Source: Oricola sp.
Lineage (GTDB): Bacteria; Pseudomonadota; Alphaproteobacteria; Rhizobiales; Rhizobiaceae
Length of the DNA: 64,000 bases
Reading direction: 5' to 3'
Assembly: GCF_022763245.1 (NCBI RefSeq)
Contig: NZ_JALEGV010000043.1
Span: 186,001 to 250,000, forward strand
Shown: positions 33,929 through 44,123 of the stretch, piece after piece
Layout: the number at the start of each line of letters is the position of its first letter
Position numbering within the stretch: position 1 is the stretch's first letter
The notes under the pieces: generated by a model
Database searches by the model: none
What the model saw: the letters and a program-made list of their open reading frames with translations, nothing else
What the model was told of the DNA's origin: nothing
Program-made: the position numbers and the translations under genes

Positions 33929-34351
33929 ATGGGCGAGGGGATCGAATGCTATCGCGGCGTCGTGCATCCGTGGCTGTGCGATTCCATGGGCCACATGACG
34001 ACGCGCCATTACACCGCGATGTTCGACGACGCCTCCTACCACCTCCTGGCCGCGCTCGGCTTCACGCCGGATCATCTGGCCGCCGGCATCGGCTTTGCCG
34101 ACGTGAAGATGACGACCACCTTCGTCGCCGAACTGAACGCCGGCGCGCTGACCGTCGTCTTCGGCCGCGTCGTGCGGGTGGGCAACAAGTCCCTGACGAC
34201 GCATTATCGCATGTGCGACCGCCACACCGGCGAGACCGCCGCGGAACTGGAAGTCGTCACCACGCAGTTCGACCTCAAATCGAGGCGCGCCGTGCCGCTT
34301 CTGCCGGAAATCCGCGCCGCGTCCGAGGCCATGCTGGCTGAGGCGGATTGA
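33929..34351 (+). CDS. Acyl-CoA thioesterase, hotdog fold (4HBT type)
   Basis: A 140-residue hotdog thioesterase. VVHPWLCDSMGHMTTRHYTAMFDDA is the family signature, with the catalytic Asp and the GHM-x4-Y pattern of 4-hydroxybenzoyl-CoA-type enzymes. The strands TTTFVAELNAGALTVVFGRV and KSLTTHYRMCD follow in order. It hydrolyses an acyl-CoA that cannot be named from the sequence. GTGGAGGAC lies just upstream of ATG 33929. A P-loop kinase gene follows after 43 bases. Confidence 0.85.
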   Translation: MGEGIECYRGVVHPWLCDSMGHMTTRHYTAMFDDASYHLLAALGFTPDHLAAGIGFADVKMTTTFVAELNAGALTVVFGRVVRVGNKSLTTHYRMCDRHTGETAAELEVVTTQFDLKSRRAVPLLPEIRAASEAMLAEAD

Positions 34352-34394
34352 GGCCGCGTCCGGCACGCGGCGTCGCACACATTCGGAGGAGCCC

Positions 34395-35030
34395 ATGGTT
34401 GCCCGCGACATCGAACCTTCAAGCCTCGCGGAAGCGCTGATCGCCCGCGCCGGGGCAGGGCGCCTGATCGTCGCGCTCGCCGGCGCGCCCGGTTCCGGCA
34501 AGTCGACGCTCGCCGAGGATCTGGTCGAGCGGATCAACCGCGCCGATCCGGGCGCCGCCGCGATCCTGCCGATGGACGGCTATCACTATGACGACGGCCT
34601 GCTCGACGAATTGGGCCGGCGTGCGCGCAAGGGCGCGCCCGACACCTTCGACGTCGGCGGTTTCGCCCACATGCTGCGCAGGCTTCGCGCCAACGAGGAA
34701 GACGCGGTCGCCGTGCCGGTCTTCGACCGCGCCATCGAGGTTGCCCGCGCAGGCGCCCGGATGATCGCCCGCGACATCCGCATCGTCGTCGCCGAGGGCA
34801 ACTACCTGCTGCTCGACGAGGCGCCATGGTCGCAACTGCGCCCGCTCTTCGACGTGACGGTGTCGATCGACGCGACGCTCGACGTCCTGCGCGACAGGCT
34901 GGAGGCGCGGTGGCGGGGCTTCAACCTGCCGCCGGAGGTCATCGCCACGAAGGTCGAGGGCAACGATCTCGTCAATGCGCGCCGCGTCATCGAGGGCAGC
35001 GTCGAGGCCGATTTCAGGATCCGCACCTGA
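34395..35030 (+). CDS. P-loop nucleoside/sugar kinase-like protein (YggC/FrcK type)
   Basis: A 211-residue kinase of the uridine kinase / pantothenate kinase-like group. It has Walker A GAPGSGKST, substrate block PMDGYHYDDGLLDELG, TFDVGGF, VPVFDRAIEVARAGAR and IVVAEGNYLLLDEAPW. This is the pattern of YggC and of FrcK, a rhizobial protein linked to fructose uptake. Fructose is the product of the sorbitol and mannitol dehydrogenases encoded 2-4 kb away, so a fructokinase role is possible but not shown. GGAGGAGCCC precedes ATG 34395. Confidence 0.82.
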   Translation: MVARDIEPSSLAEALIARAGAGRLIVALAGAPGSGKSTLAEDLVERINRADPGAAAILPMDGYHYDDGLLDELGRRARKGAPDTFDVGGFAHMLRRLRANEEDAVAVPVFDRAIEVARAGARMIARDIRIVVAEGNYLLLDEAPWSQLRPLFDVTVSIDATLDVLRDRLEARWRGFNLPPEVIATKVEGNDLVNARRVIEGSVEADFRIRT

Positions 35031-35162
35031 CCCGACGGCAGATTGCCGCACTGCGAAACTTGTCGCGAAATCCGGCATTTGCGGGCTGGCAATTGTCGCC
35101 GCCCTTGTGCACCATCGACGCAGCAAGCCGTCCGCGAGACGGCGCGATTTGGAGACGGGACG

Positions 35163-35858
35163 ATGGACGACGCACTTCTGAAACTGCTGGCGACGGTCGA
35201 CACGCCGACGGTCTGCAACGCCATTGAAACCGCGCTGGGCCGGGGCGGTTTCGCCGCCTTCACCCGCGGCACCCCGTTCGCGACCGCCCCGGACGCGCCG
35301 CCCATGGTCGGCTACGCCTCCACCGGCAAGGTCGCCGGCCGCTTCCCGTCGCCGGAAACCCCGGAATCCGTGCGCGAACGCCGCCTCGACTACTACCGCC
35401 ACATGGCCGCGGCGCGAAATCCGGCGATCGCGGTGGTCGAGGACATCGACTATCCCGACTGCGTCGGCGCGTTCTGGGGCGAGATCAACGCGACCGTGCA
35501 CAAGGGGCTGGGCCTCTCCGGCGCGGTCACCAACGGCCTTGTGCGCGATCTCGGAAACCTGCCCGACGGCTTTCCCGTCATCGCCGGCTCGGTCGGGCCG
35601 AGCCGCGCCTTCGTCCACGTCACCGGCTTCGGCATGCCGGTCGAGGTCTTCGGCCTGACGGTGCGCCAGGGCGATCTCATCCATGCCGACCGGCACGGCG
35701 CCGTCGTCATTCCGCCGGAAGTCGTCGGCGGATTGCAGGACGCCGTGCGCCTTGTGCTTGAGTCCGAGAAGGTCGTGCTGGAAACCGCGCGCAGGCCCGA
35801 CTTCAATGTCGAGATGTTCGAAGCCGTCTGGGCGCGCTTCGAAGAGACCAGAAGCTGA
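35163..35858 (+). CDS. RraA-like protein (HMG aldolase / oxaloacetate decarboxylase type)
   Basis: A 231-residue member of the RraA-like superfamily. It has GAFWGEINATVHKGLGLSGAVTNGLVRDL, holding the Arg-Asp pair of the metal site, and LIHADRHGAVVIPPEV, which is also conserved. Related enzymes cleave 4-hydroxy-4-methyl-2-oxoglutarate or decarboxylate oxaloacetate. True RraA regulators of RNase E are shorter (about 160 residues), so an aldolase-type role is more likely. GGGACG precedes ATG 35163. An unusually AT-rich stretch follows the stop. Confidence 0.83.
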   Translation: MDDALLKLLATVDTPTVCNAIETALGRGGFAAFTRGTPFATAPDAPPMVGYASTGKVAGRFPSPETPESVRERRLDYYRHMAAARNPAIAVVEDIDYPDCVGAFWGEINATVHKGLGLSGAVTNGLVRDLGNLPDGFPVIAGSVGPSRAFVHVTGFGMPVEVFGLTVRQGDLIHADRHGAVVIPPEVVGGLQDAVRLVLESEKVVLETARRPDFNVEMFEAVWARFEETRS

Positions 35859-35986
35859 AAGTGACCTAGTAATATTTCTATTATATAATATTTGGCATGT
35901 TTGAAAGTCATTACGTGGCGTGATGTAGTTCAGTTTCGGGCAGTGCCAGTATTTGGCAATTGACTCTACCCCGGCCGAGGAACACG
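35859..35986. other. AT-rich intergenic stretch
   Basis: The block is strikingly AT-rich against its GC-rich surroundings and includes the palindrome TATTATATAATA (35879-35890). It probably holds the promoter of the next gene and may mark a junction of foreign DNA. Confidence 0.5.
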
Positions 35987-36580
35987 ATGGCCTCCTCAGC
36001 ATTCCGTGGGGCGGAAGAGATGAAGATACTGTGCGGAGATTGGCGTTCGGACGCCGACTTGGCGGTCCGGACTTCAGAAGAGGGCATCATACAGGGACTC
36101 GTGTTCCCCGTATCGAAATTTGCCTTTGAAAACATACCTTTGGCCAAGGTGAAGCGGATCGAGCCGGTCACGCATGACAATCATGCGTCGATCGGGAGCA
36201 GCCTCGACTGGGGCCTGGACGCCGCGGCGATCCTCGGGCCGATCGAGAACATCGTTCCCACCTTCGCCAACGAGGACGTGGGCGACTGCCTGCTCCTGAT
36301 CGAACTGCATGACGGGCGAAAGGCGCTCGTCGCCGGCTTCGAGCGGGAGTTCCGGGCGGTTCTGGTGCTCGACATCGCCGCCGAAACGGCCATCTCCGGC
36401 GCCGGCACGCGGCGCGTGCGTGGCGGATACGCGTCGAGGAGCCGGCAGCGCGAGGAGCGCGAGATGATCAACCGCCTGCCGCGCAGCCCGTTTTCGGACC
36501 CGCCCGGCGGCGGCGAGCGCGTCGTGCGCCAGGAAGAGCCGCCGCGTTTCGGCAAGCGGCGCACGCCCACCGTGCGCTGA
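35987..36580 (+). CDS. Orphan protein of unknown function
   Basis: A 197-residue soluble protein, not recognised. The first 130 residues form an alpha/beta domain (ILCGDWRSDADLAVRTSEEGIIQGLVFPVSKFAF, DCLLLIELHDGRKALVAGF, AVLVLDIAAETAI). The last 65 are basic and Pro-rich (RRVRGGYASRSRQREERE ... RFGKRRTPTVR), likely disordered and able to bind nucleic acid. The 5' third is lower in GC than the neighbours and follows an AT-rich spacer, a sign of possible transfer. ATG 35987 is chosen for its GAGGAAC; TTG 35960 and ATG 36020 are alternatives. Confidence 0.65.
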   Translation: MASSAFRGAEEMKILCGDWRSDADLAVRTSEEGIIQGLVFPVSKFAFENIPLAKVKRIEPVTHDNHASIGSSLDWGLDAAAILGPIENIVPTFANEDVGDCLLLIELHDGRKALVAGFEREFRAVLVLDIAAETAISGAGTRRVRGGYASRSRQREEREMINRLPRSPFSDPPGGGERVVRQEEPPRFGKRRTPTVR

Positions 36581-36599
36581 CGCGGCTCGGCCGCGTCAG
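36577..36599. terminator. Bidirectional hairpin between convergent genes
   Basis: CTGACGCGGC pairs with GCCGCGTCAG over three bases, in the 29-base gap between the orphan gene and mtlK. There is no T run, so termination would be structure-driven. Confidence 0.55.
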
Positions 36600-36609
36600 G
36601 CTCGAAGCC

Positions 36610-38082
36610 TTATCCGATATAGTCCTGCAGGGTCGCGGCCGTGCCCTTGGTCCAAAGGCTGTTCAAGGCCGCGGCGAAGGCGTCGGCGAAGGCCGGATCC
36701 TGGCCGAGATCGCCGAAGATGTCGTGCATGGAAAGCCATGCGGAGGGATCCTCGCGCGCCGCCAGCGCCTGTCGCGTCAGCCGTTCGGCGGCGATGTCCT
36801 CGATCGTGATCGCGTTGCCCTTGTCGTCCGTTCCGGCGCAGTAGCGGCACCACAGCGCGACTTCCAGCGCCAGCCCGTCCACCGTCTGTCCTGCGGCCAG
36901 CCGCGCGGCGACGGTCGGCAGGATGAATTTCGGCTGCCGGTTGGAGCCGTCGAGGCAGAGCCGCGGGATCGTGTCGCCCACCGCGGCGTTGGAGAAGCGC
37001 TCGACGATCTTCTCGTAATAGCCCGTCAGGCTGACGCCCGCGATCTCCGGCACGGTCGGGATGATCTCGGAGAATTCGAGCTTGGCCAGGAAGCCCGAGA
37101 CCAGCGGGTCCGCCATCGCCTCGTGCACGTAATGGATGCCCATCAGCCCGGCCGGATAGGCGATCGTCGCATGGCCGCCATTGAGGATGCGCAGCTTCAT
37201 CAGTTCGTAGGGCGCGACGTCCTCGACGAATTCCACGCCGACTGTCTCCAGCGCCGGGCGCCCCTGCGGGAAATTGTCTTCCAGCACCCATTGGCGGAAC
37301 GGTTCGCAGATCACCGGCGCCGCGTCCTCGACGCCGAACTGGTCGCGCACGATGGCGATCTCGCGCGGCCCGGTGGCCGGCGTGATGCAGTCGACCATCC
37401 CGCACGGAAAGGCGACGTTCTCGGCGATCCAGTCATGCGATCCGTCGGCGCGGCCCGCCGCCAGCCCGAGCACGGCGTTGCGCGCCACATGGCCGTTTTC
37501 CGGCAGGTTGTCGCAGGACATGACGGTAAAGGGCGGGGTGCCGGCCTCGCGCCGGCGCATCAGCGCGGCGATCAGCAGGCCGAACACCGTCTTCGGATGG
37601 TCGGGGTCGGCCTGGTCGGCCACGATGTCGGGATGCGAGGCGTCGAACCCGCCGGTCTTGGCATCGACGAAATAGCCGCCCTCGGTCACGGTCAGCGACA
37701 CGATGCGGATTTCGGGCCGGGTCATCGTCTCGATCAGCGCGTCCGGGTCGACGTCTGCAAAGCCGATCATCGAGCCGCTCACCGTCGCCGAGAAGCCGTT
37801 CGGGTCGAGTTCGACCACCGTGGTCAGCCAGTCCTGGCCTTCCAGCTTGGCGCGCATCGCGGCGTCATAGGGCTTCACGCCGCCACCGACGATCGCCCAG
37901 TCGCGGTCCTCGCCGGTCTCGAACAGCCGGTGCAGGTAGATCGCCTGGTGGGCGCGGTGGAAATTGCCGACGCCGATATGGACGATGCCGGGGGAGAGGT
38001 CCTCGCGGCCATAGGAGGGCTTCGCGACATTTTCGGGAAGCGCGGGCAATGCGGCAAGCGACAGCTTCGTGGCCATGGTCAT
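36610..38082 (-). CDS. mtlK: Mannitol 2-dehydrogenase
   Basis: A 490-residue NAD-dependent long-chain polyol dehydrogenase that oxidises mannitol to fructose. GIVHIGVGNFHRAHQAIYLHRLF gives the nucleotide-binding start of the family, and LKIRLLNGGH-like MKLRILNGGHATIAYPAGLMG contains the catalytic Lys-x5-Asn-x3-His. SCDNLPENG and FPCGMVDCITPATG are also conserved. It is the last gene of the smo operon. ATG 38082 overlaps the smoS stop (TGATG) and is preceded by GGATGAG. Confidence 0.94.
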   Translation of the reverse strand: MTMATKLSLAALPALPENVAKPSYGREDLSPGIVHIGVGNFHRAHQAIYLHRLFETGEDRDWAIVGGGVKPYDAAMRAKLEGQDWLTTVVELDPNGFSATVSGSMIGFADVDPDALIETMTRPEIRIVSLTVTEGGYFVDAKTGGFDASHPDIVADQADPDHPKTVFGLLIAALMRRREAGTPPFTVMSCDNLPENGHVARNAVLGLAAGRADGSHDWIAENVAFPCGMVDCITPATGPREIAIVRDQFGVEDAAPVICEPFRQWVLEDNFPQGRPALETVGVEFVEDVAPYELMKLRILNGGHATIAYPAGLMGIHYVHEAMADPLVSGFLAKLEFSEIIPTVPEIAGVSLTGYYEKIVERFSNAAVGDTIPRLCLDGSNRQPKFILPTVAARLAAGQTVDGLALEVALWCRYCAGTDDKGNAITIEDIAAERLTRQALAAREDPSAWLSMHDIFGDLGQDPAFADAFAAALNSLWTKGTAATLQDYIG

Positions 38083-38851
38083 CAACTCATCCAGTTGCCG
38101 CCGTCGACATTGTATGTCTGGGCGACGATGTAATCGGCTTCCTTGGAAGCCAGGAACACGGCCATGCCGGTCAGGTCCTCGGCGCGGCCCATGCGGCCGT
38201 AGGGAACGGCAGCGCCGACCTGTTTCATCTTCTCTCCGGGCGCCAGCCCCTCATATTTGGCGAAGAAGGCGTCGACCCCGAGCCAGTGCTCGCCCTCGAC
38301 CACGCCGGGCGCGATGGCGTTGACGTTGATGCCGTGCCTGATCAGGTCCAGTCCGGCCGACTGGGTCAGCGAGATGACGGCGGCCTTGGTGGCGCAATAG
38401 ACGGCGACCAGCGCTTCGCCGCGCCGTCCCGCCTGGCTCGCCATGTTGATGATCTTGCCGCCGCCGCCCCGTTCGATCATGTGGCGCGCGACCGCCTGCA
38501 GCGTGAACAGCGTGCCGCCGACATTGATGTCGAAGACGCGGGCGTAGTCCTCGCGGGTGATCTCGACGATCGGCGCGGCGGTGAACAGCGCCGCATTGTT
38601 GATCAGAATGTCGATCCGGCCCAGCCTGTCGACGGTCTCCGTGACCGCCGCATCGACGCTCTCCTGCCTGGTGACGTCCATTTCGACGGCGATGGCGGCG
38701 CTGCCCAGTTCGGCGGCGGTCGCCTGCGCGCCCGCCAGGTTGATGTCGGCGATCGCCACCGACGCGCCCTCGCGCAGATAGGCCTGCGCGAACGCCTTGC
38801 CGATGCCGCGCGCGGCTCCGGTGATCAGCGCCGACTTGCCGTCGAGCCGTT

Positions 38852-38855
<4 letters not shown>
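38082..38855 (-). CDS. smoS: Sorbitol (L-iditol/galactitol) dehydrogenase, SDR family
   Basis: A 257-residue short-chain dehydrogenase that oxidises sorbitol to fructose. It has cofactor loop [18 protein letters not shown], and the catalytic Ser in [25 protein letters not shown] with YCATK (Tyr-x3-Lys). The C-terminus [10 protein letters not shown] is characteristic of the SmoS/PolS enzymes. It overlaps smoK by four bases and mtlK by one, so the three proteins are coupled. D-threo polyols other than sorbitol may also be accepted, as known for this family. Confidence 0.92.
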
Positions 38856-39856
<1,001 letters not shown>

Positions 39857-39866
39857 CTTGCGCTCC

Positions 39867-40697
39867 TCACTTCACCGCGCCGAAGGTCAGGCCCCGGACG
39901 AGTTGTTTCTGGCTGAACCAGCCCATGATCAGGATTGGCGCGATGGCCATGGTCGAAGCCGCCGAAAGCTTGGCGTAGAACAGCCCTTCGGGGCTGGAAT
40001 AGCTGGCGATGAAGGCCGTCAGCGGAGCCGCCTTGGCCGCCGTCAGGTTGAGGGTCCAGAAGGCCTCGTTCCAGGCGAGGATGACGTTCAGGAGGACGGT
40101 CGAGGCCATGCCCGGGATCGCCATCGGCGTCAGCACGTAGAGGATCTCCTCGCGCAGGCTCGCCCCGTCCATCCGCGCGGCTTCCAGGATCTCGCCGGGG
40201 ATTTCCTTGAAGTAGGTGTAGAGCATCCAGACGATGATCGGCAGGTTGATCAGCATCAGCACGATCACCAGGCCCGCACGCGTGTCCAGCAGTCCCAGCC
40301 GGATGAAGACGAGGTAGATCGGATAGAGCACCCCGACCGCCGGCAGCATCTTGGTGGACAGCATCCACATCAGGATGTCCTTGGTGCGCTTGGACGGCAC
40401 GAAGGCCATCGACCAGGCGGCGGGCACGGCGATGATCAGCCCCAGGATCGTCGAGCCGAAGGCCAGGATCACGGAGTTGAAGAAGTGCTTGGAATAGTCC
40501 GAGCGCTCCTGCACGACCCCGTAATTCTCGAAGGTCCAGGCCGATGTCAGGACCTCGATCGGCGTCTTGATCGCGTCGCCTTCCGCCTTGAAGGACAGGA
40601 TCAGGATCCACAGGATCGGGAAGAAGATCAGCAGGCCGATCCCCCAGGCGACGACGGTGTTGATCGTCTTGCGTTGCGTGGTGACTGCGCGGGCCAT
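39867..40697 (-). CDS. smoG: Polyol ABC transporter permease SmoG
   Basis: A 276-residue MalG-type permease with six membrane segments. The cytosolic EAA loop that docks the ATPase reads [21 protein letters not shown]. The N-terminal [13 protein letters not shown] and the periplasmic loop [13 protein letters not shown] are typical of the SmoG/MtlG group. It lies 13 bases after smoF and ten before smoK, all on the minus strand in the usual smoEFGK order. Confidence 0.92.
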   Translation of the reverse strand: MARAVTTQRKTINTVVAWGIGLLIFFPILWILILSFKAEGDAIKTPIEVLTSAWTFENYGVVQERSDYSKHFFNSVILAFGSTILGLIIAVPAAWSMAFVPSKRTKDILMWMLSTKMLPAVGVLYPIYLVFIRLGLLDTRAGLVIVLMLINLPIIVWMLYTYFKEIPGEILEAARMDGASLREEILYVLTPMAIPGMASTVLLNVILAWNEAFWTLNLTAAKAAPLTAFIASYSSPEGLFYAKLSAASTMAIAPILIMGWFSQKQLVRGLTFGAVK

Positions 40698-40710
40698 GGG
40701 TCTGTCCTCC

Positions 40711-41589
40711 TCACGCGTCCAGGTTCTTGCCGACGATGCGCATCAGGAAGATGGCAACGATGTTGGCAAGGATGATTGCGTAGACGCCGCCGGCCGATCC
40801 GAGGCCGACATTCTGGCTCTCCAGCACCCGCTGGAAGATCAGGTAGGTGAGCGTCCTTGTGCCGAACGCGCCGCCGGTGGTCACGAAGATTTCCGCGAAG
40901 ATCGACAGAAGGAAGATCGTCTGGATCAGGATCACGATGGTGATCGCGCGGGCGAGGTGCGGCAGCACGATGTGGACGAAGCGCGAGGTGACCGGCGCGC
41001 CGTCCATTTCGGCGGCTTCCAGCTGCTCGCTGTCGAGCGACTGGATGGCGGTCAGGAGGATCAGCGTCGCGAAGGGCAGCCACTGCCAGCTGACGATCAT
41101 GATGATCGACTGCAGCGAGGCCTGGCTCAGCCATTCGACCGGCGTCGCGCCGAAGAAGCGGAAGACATGCGCCAGGAAGCCGTTGACCGGGTCCATGAAG
41201 AGGTTCTTCCAGACCAGCGCGGAAACGGTGGGCATGACGAAGAAGGGCGCGATCACCAGGATGCGCACGATGCCCTGGCCCCACATCGGCTGGTCCAGGA
41301 GGATCGCCAGCAGGATGCCGAGGACGACGGTGATGACGAGCACGCCGCCGACGATGAGAAGGGTGGTGAAGACGCTCGGCCAGAAGGAGCTGGCGGACAC
41401 GAAGCGCACATAGTTCTCGAAGCCGACCCACTCCAGCCCGTTGCCGAGGGAATCGCCCCTGAGCGGCAGGTACTTCTTGAAGGAGAAGAAGAGGGTCATC
41501 GTCAGCGGGACGAGCATCCATCCCAGAAGCAGGATCACAGCGGGCGCCATCATCAGGCGGGCTGCGGAGCGGGAATGCTGGGTAGCCAT
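40711..41589 (-). CDS. smoF: Polyol ABC transporter permease SmoF
   Basis: A 292-residue MalF-type permease. Six membrane segments and the EAA loop SLDSEQLEAAEMDGAPVTSRF are present. MLVPLTMTLFFSFKKYLPL and WVGFENYVRFV open the protein as in SmoF. AGGAGG lies ten bases before ATG 41589. A 109-base gap with an eight-base-pair hairpin separates it from smoE, consistent with lower expression than the binding protein. Longer versions of the frame start in the gap and have no support. Confidence 0.92.
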   Translation of the reverse strand: MATQHSRSAARLMMAPAVILLLGWMLVPLTMTLFFSFKKYLPLRGDSLGNGLEWVGFENYVRFVSASSFWPSVFTTLLIVGGVLVITVVLGILLAILLDQPMWGQGIVRILVIAPFFVMPTVSALVWKNLFMDPVNGFLAHVFRFFGATPVEWLSQASLQSIIMIVSWQWLPFATLILLTAIQSLDSEQLEAAEMDGAPVTSRFVHIVLPHLARAITIVILIQTIFLLSIFAEIFVTTGGAFGTRTLTYLIFQRVLESQNVGLGSAGGVYAIILANIVAIFLMRIVGKNLDA

Positions 41590-41662
41590 GGACACACCTC
41601 CTCTGTTGACGGGAATCGCCGCCGAGAACGGTATTTGTAAGGGACTTGACGAAAGGCCCGAA

Positions 41663-41681
41663 GGGCGGCCGGTGGCCGCCC
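41663..41681 (-). other. Hairpin between smoE and smoF
   Basis: GGGCGGCC-GGT-GGCCGCCC, a perfect eight-base stem, 18 bases after the smoE stop on the transcribed strand. No T run. Likely protects the smoE message or attenuates read-through into smoF. Confidence 0.6.
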
Positions 41682-41698
41682 CCCGGTGGGAGGATGGC

Positions 41699-43003
41699 TT
41701 ACTTGTAGCCTGCGGCTTCCATGGCGTCGTTGGTGATCGCCTGGGCCTTGGCGAGCGCTTCGTCGACGCTCTGCTGGCCTGCATAGACTGCCGAGAACTC
41801 CTGGCTGACCTCGGTCGCGATGCCCGCGAATTCCGGGATGGCCGCGAACTGGACGCCCACATACGGGCTCGGCTCGACGGTGGAGTTGTTCGGGTCCGCG
41901 GTCAGGATGGAGTCCAGCGTCATCTTGGCGAACGGCACGTCCATGTAGTTCGGGTTCTCATAGAGCGACTTGCGTGCGCCCGGAGGAACGTTGGCCCAGC
42001 CTTCCTTCGAAGCGACGAGCTCGATGTAGCCCTTGGACGTCGCCCACTCGATGAACTGCTTGGCCGCGTCGACCTTCTGCGAACCGGCGGGGATCGCCAG
42101 CGCCCAGGCCCAGAGCCAGTTGGAGCGCTTGCCGAGGCCGTTGTCCGGAGCGAGCGCGAAACCGACCTTGTCGGCGACGGTCGAGTCGTTCGGGTTGGTC
42201 ACGAAGGACGCCGCGACGGTCGCGTCGATCCACATGCCGCACTTGCCCTGCTGGAACAGCGACAGGTTCTCGTTGAAGCCGTTGGTGGCGTAGCCGGCGG
42301 GGCCGGATTCCGACATCATGCCGACGAAGAACTCGAGCGTGTCCTTCCAGGGCTGGGTGTCGAACTGGGCGTTCCAGTCCATGTCGAACCAGCGGGCGCC
42401 GAACGAGTTGGACATCGCGGTGATGAAGGCGCCGCCTTCGCCCCAGCCGGCCTTGCCGCGCAGGCAGATGCCGTTGATGTCGTTGTCGCGGTCGGTCATC
42501 GCGGCCGCGGCCTCGCGGATGAACGTCCAGGTCGGCGCGTCCGGCATCTCGAGCCCGGCCTTTTCCATCAGGTCGGTCCGGTACATGATCATCGAGGATT
42601 CGCCGTAGAACGGTGCCGCGTAGAGCGTGCCGTCATGGCTCAGGCCGCCTGCCATCGCCGGCAGGATGTCGTCGGCGTCGTATTCGGCGCTCAGGTCGTC
42701 CAGCGGGACCAGCCAGCCGTTCGCACCCCAGATCGGGGTCTCGTACATGCCGATGGTCATGATGTCGAAAGCGCCACCCTTGGTGGTGATGTCGGTGGTG
42801 ACGCGCTGGCGCAGCACGTTTTCTTCCAGCGTGACCCACTCGACGTCATGGCCGGTCTTGGCCGTGAAGTCCTCGGTGAGCCCCTGCATGCGGATCATGT
42901 CGCCATTGTTCACGGTAGCGATGGTCAGGGTCTCGGCGGAGACCCCCGTGACGGCGAGTGACAACGCAGACGCGCCCAGGAGGGCGCGAACGAAGATTTT
43001 CAT
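41699..43003 (-). CDS. smoE: Polyol-binding periplasmic protein SmoE
   Basis: A 434-residue extracellular solute-binding protein (family 1) with a signal peptide (ALLGASALSLAVTGVSAE). ETLTIATVNNGDMIRMQGLTEDF and YAAPFYGESSMIMYRTDLM are characteristic of the sorbitol/mannitol group, and WLWAWALAIPAGSQK lies near the binding cleft. It delivers sorbitol, mannitol or related polyols to SmoFGK. GGGAGG precedes ATG 43003. The 166-base gap upstream contains tandem operator-like dyads for the adjacent regulator. Confidence 0.93.
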   Translation of the reverse strand: MKIFVRALLGASALSLAVTGVSAETLTIATVNNGDMIRMQGLTEDFTAKTGHDVEWVTLEENVLRQRVTTDITTKGGAFDIMTIGMYETPIWGANGWLVPLDDLSAEYDADDILPAMAGGLSHDGTLYAAPFYGESSMIMYRTDLMEKAGLEMPDAPTWTFIREAAAAMTDRDNDINGICLRGKAGWGEGGAFITAMSNSFGARWFDMDWNAQFDTQPWKDTLEFFVGMMSESGPAGYATNGFNENLSLFQQGKCGMWIDATVAASFVTNPNDSTVADKVGFALAPDNGLGKRSNWLWAWALAIPAGSQKVDAAKQFIEWATSKGYIELVASKEGWANVPPGARKSLYENPNYMDVPFAKMTLDSILTADPNNSTVEPSPYVGVQFAAIPEFAGIATEVSQEFSAVYAGQQSVDEALAKAQAITNDAMEAAGYK

Positions 43004-43156
43004 GATTTTCCTCCCAATGCCGTTGTCGGGCATTTGCTACGATAACGGGCAGATACTCACATCGACAAGCGCATGAGTCAACCCGCCGACAGCGCAGATT
43101 CTTGCGGTCGGCTGGGGAGAAGGCGATTCGTGTTGTTATATCAGATATTTACGGTA

Positions 43157-43174
43157 GATGAGCAATAGCTCATC
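43157..43174. promoter_or_regulatory. SmoC operator-like dyad 1
   Basis: GATGAGCAATAGCTCATC, a perfect seven-base dyad with a four-base centre, straddling the smoC stop codon and about 155 bases upstream of smoE. The core GAGCAATAGCTC is repeated at 43179-43190. Confidence 0.6.
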
Positions 43175-44123
43175 TGTTGAGCAAAAGCTCTGCCGTGTGC
43201 TCGTTGGTGATCAGGCGGTTGATCAGCCGGCCGGTCATCGCGCCCCGGATCGCCTCCACCTTGGCCTCGCCGGCGGCGATGCCGACGATCGGATTCGGTG
43301 AGTCGGCGACCAGCGGCGCGCTGTTCACCCGGTCGTTGACGAGGCCCTTGATGACCTCGCCCTTGCCGTCATAGACCCAGCTGGTGATCTCGCCCGCCGC
43401 GCCGGCCCGGTCGAAGGCGCGGATGTCGTCGCGCGTCAGGAAGCCGTCGACCAGCAGCGGCGCCGTCATGTCCATGTTGCCGATCCCGACGAAGGTGACG
43501 TCCGCCTGGCGCGCCAGCTCCAGGATGTTGTGCACCGGCTCCTGGTTGTGGAGGATGTGCTTCTCCTCGATCGAGCGCGCATAGACCGGCAGCGGCATCG
43601 GATAGTGTTTGGCGTTGACGCGCTCGGCCATGCGGATGACGACGTTGTAGGCGGTCGCCGACCCGTCCGACATCATGTTGCCGAGCAGCGAGACGATGGA
43701 ATGCTGCGGGCAGTCGAGCGGCGGCAGTTGCTCGACGCAGGCGCGCAGCGCGCGCCCCGTCCCGATGGCGACGATCTTGGGATGCTGCGACTTGAAGTGC
43801 CGTTCCATCTCCGCGGCGCCCGCCTGGGCGATGCCGACGATGGAGGAGGGCGCGTCGGGATCGCTCGGCACCACCTCGCACCCGTTCAGGCCGAACGTCT
43901 CGGTCAGCCTGACGCTCAGTTCCATGCATTTGGCGATCGGATGGTCGAGGCGGACCTTGATCAGCTTCTCGCTGACGGCGAGCGAGACCAGGCGCTGCGC
44001 CGATTGCCGCGACACGCCCAGCTTGCGGGCGATCTCGTCCTGCGTGTTGCCGGCGACGTAATAGAGCCAGCCCGCGCGCGCCGCGTCGTCCAGCCGGCTC
44101 GTTTCATTGTCTTGTCTGGCCAT
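43170..44123 (-). CDS. smoC: SorC/DeoR-type sugar-binding transcription regulator
   Basis: A 317-residue SorC-family regulator. The N-terminal HTH is RAGWLYYVAGNTQDEIARKLGVSRQSAQRLVSLA, and the effector domain (VGIAQAGAAEMERHF, AIGTGRALRACVEQLP, LLGNMMSDGSATAYNVVIRMAE, GEITSWVYDGKGEVI) has the sugar-phosphate-isomerase-like fold of the family. Position directly upstream of smoE on the same strand and the tandem dyads at its 3' end make it the polyol operon regulator. It overlaps the HAD gene by 20 bases. ATG 44123 begins MARQDNETSRLDDAARAGW. Confidence 0.9.
   Translation of the reverse strand: MARQDNETSRLDDAARAGWLYYVAGNTQDEIARKLGVSRQSAQRLVSLAVSEKLIKVRLDHPIAKCMELSVRLTETFGLNGCEVVPSDPDAPSSIVGIAQAGAAEMERHFKSQHPKIVAIGTGRALRACVEQLPPLDCPQHSIVSLLGNMMSDGSATAYNVVIRMAERVNAKHYPMPLPVYARSIEEKHILHNQEPVHNILELARQADVTFVGIGNMDMTAPLLVDGFLTRDDIRAFDRAGAAGEITSWVYDGKGEVIKGLVNDRVNSAPLVADSPNPIVGIAAGEAKVEAIRGAMTGRLINRLITNEHTAELLLNR
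43179..43190. promoter_or_regulatory. SmoC operator-like dyad 2
   Basis: GAGCAAAAGCTC, same half-sites as dyad 1 with one change in the centre; centres are 19 bases apart, nearly two helical turns. It lies within the last codons of smoC. Confidence 0.55.
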
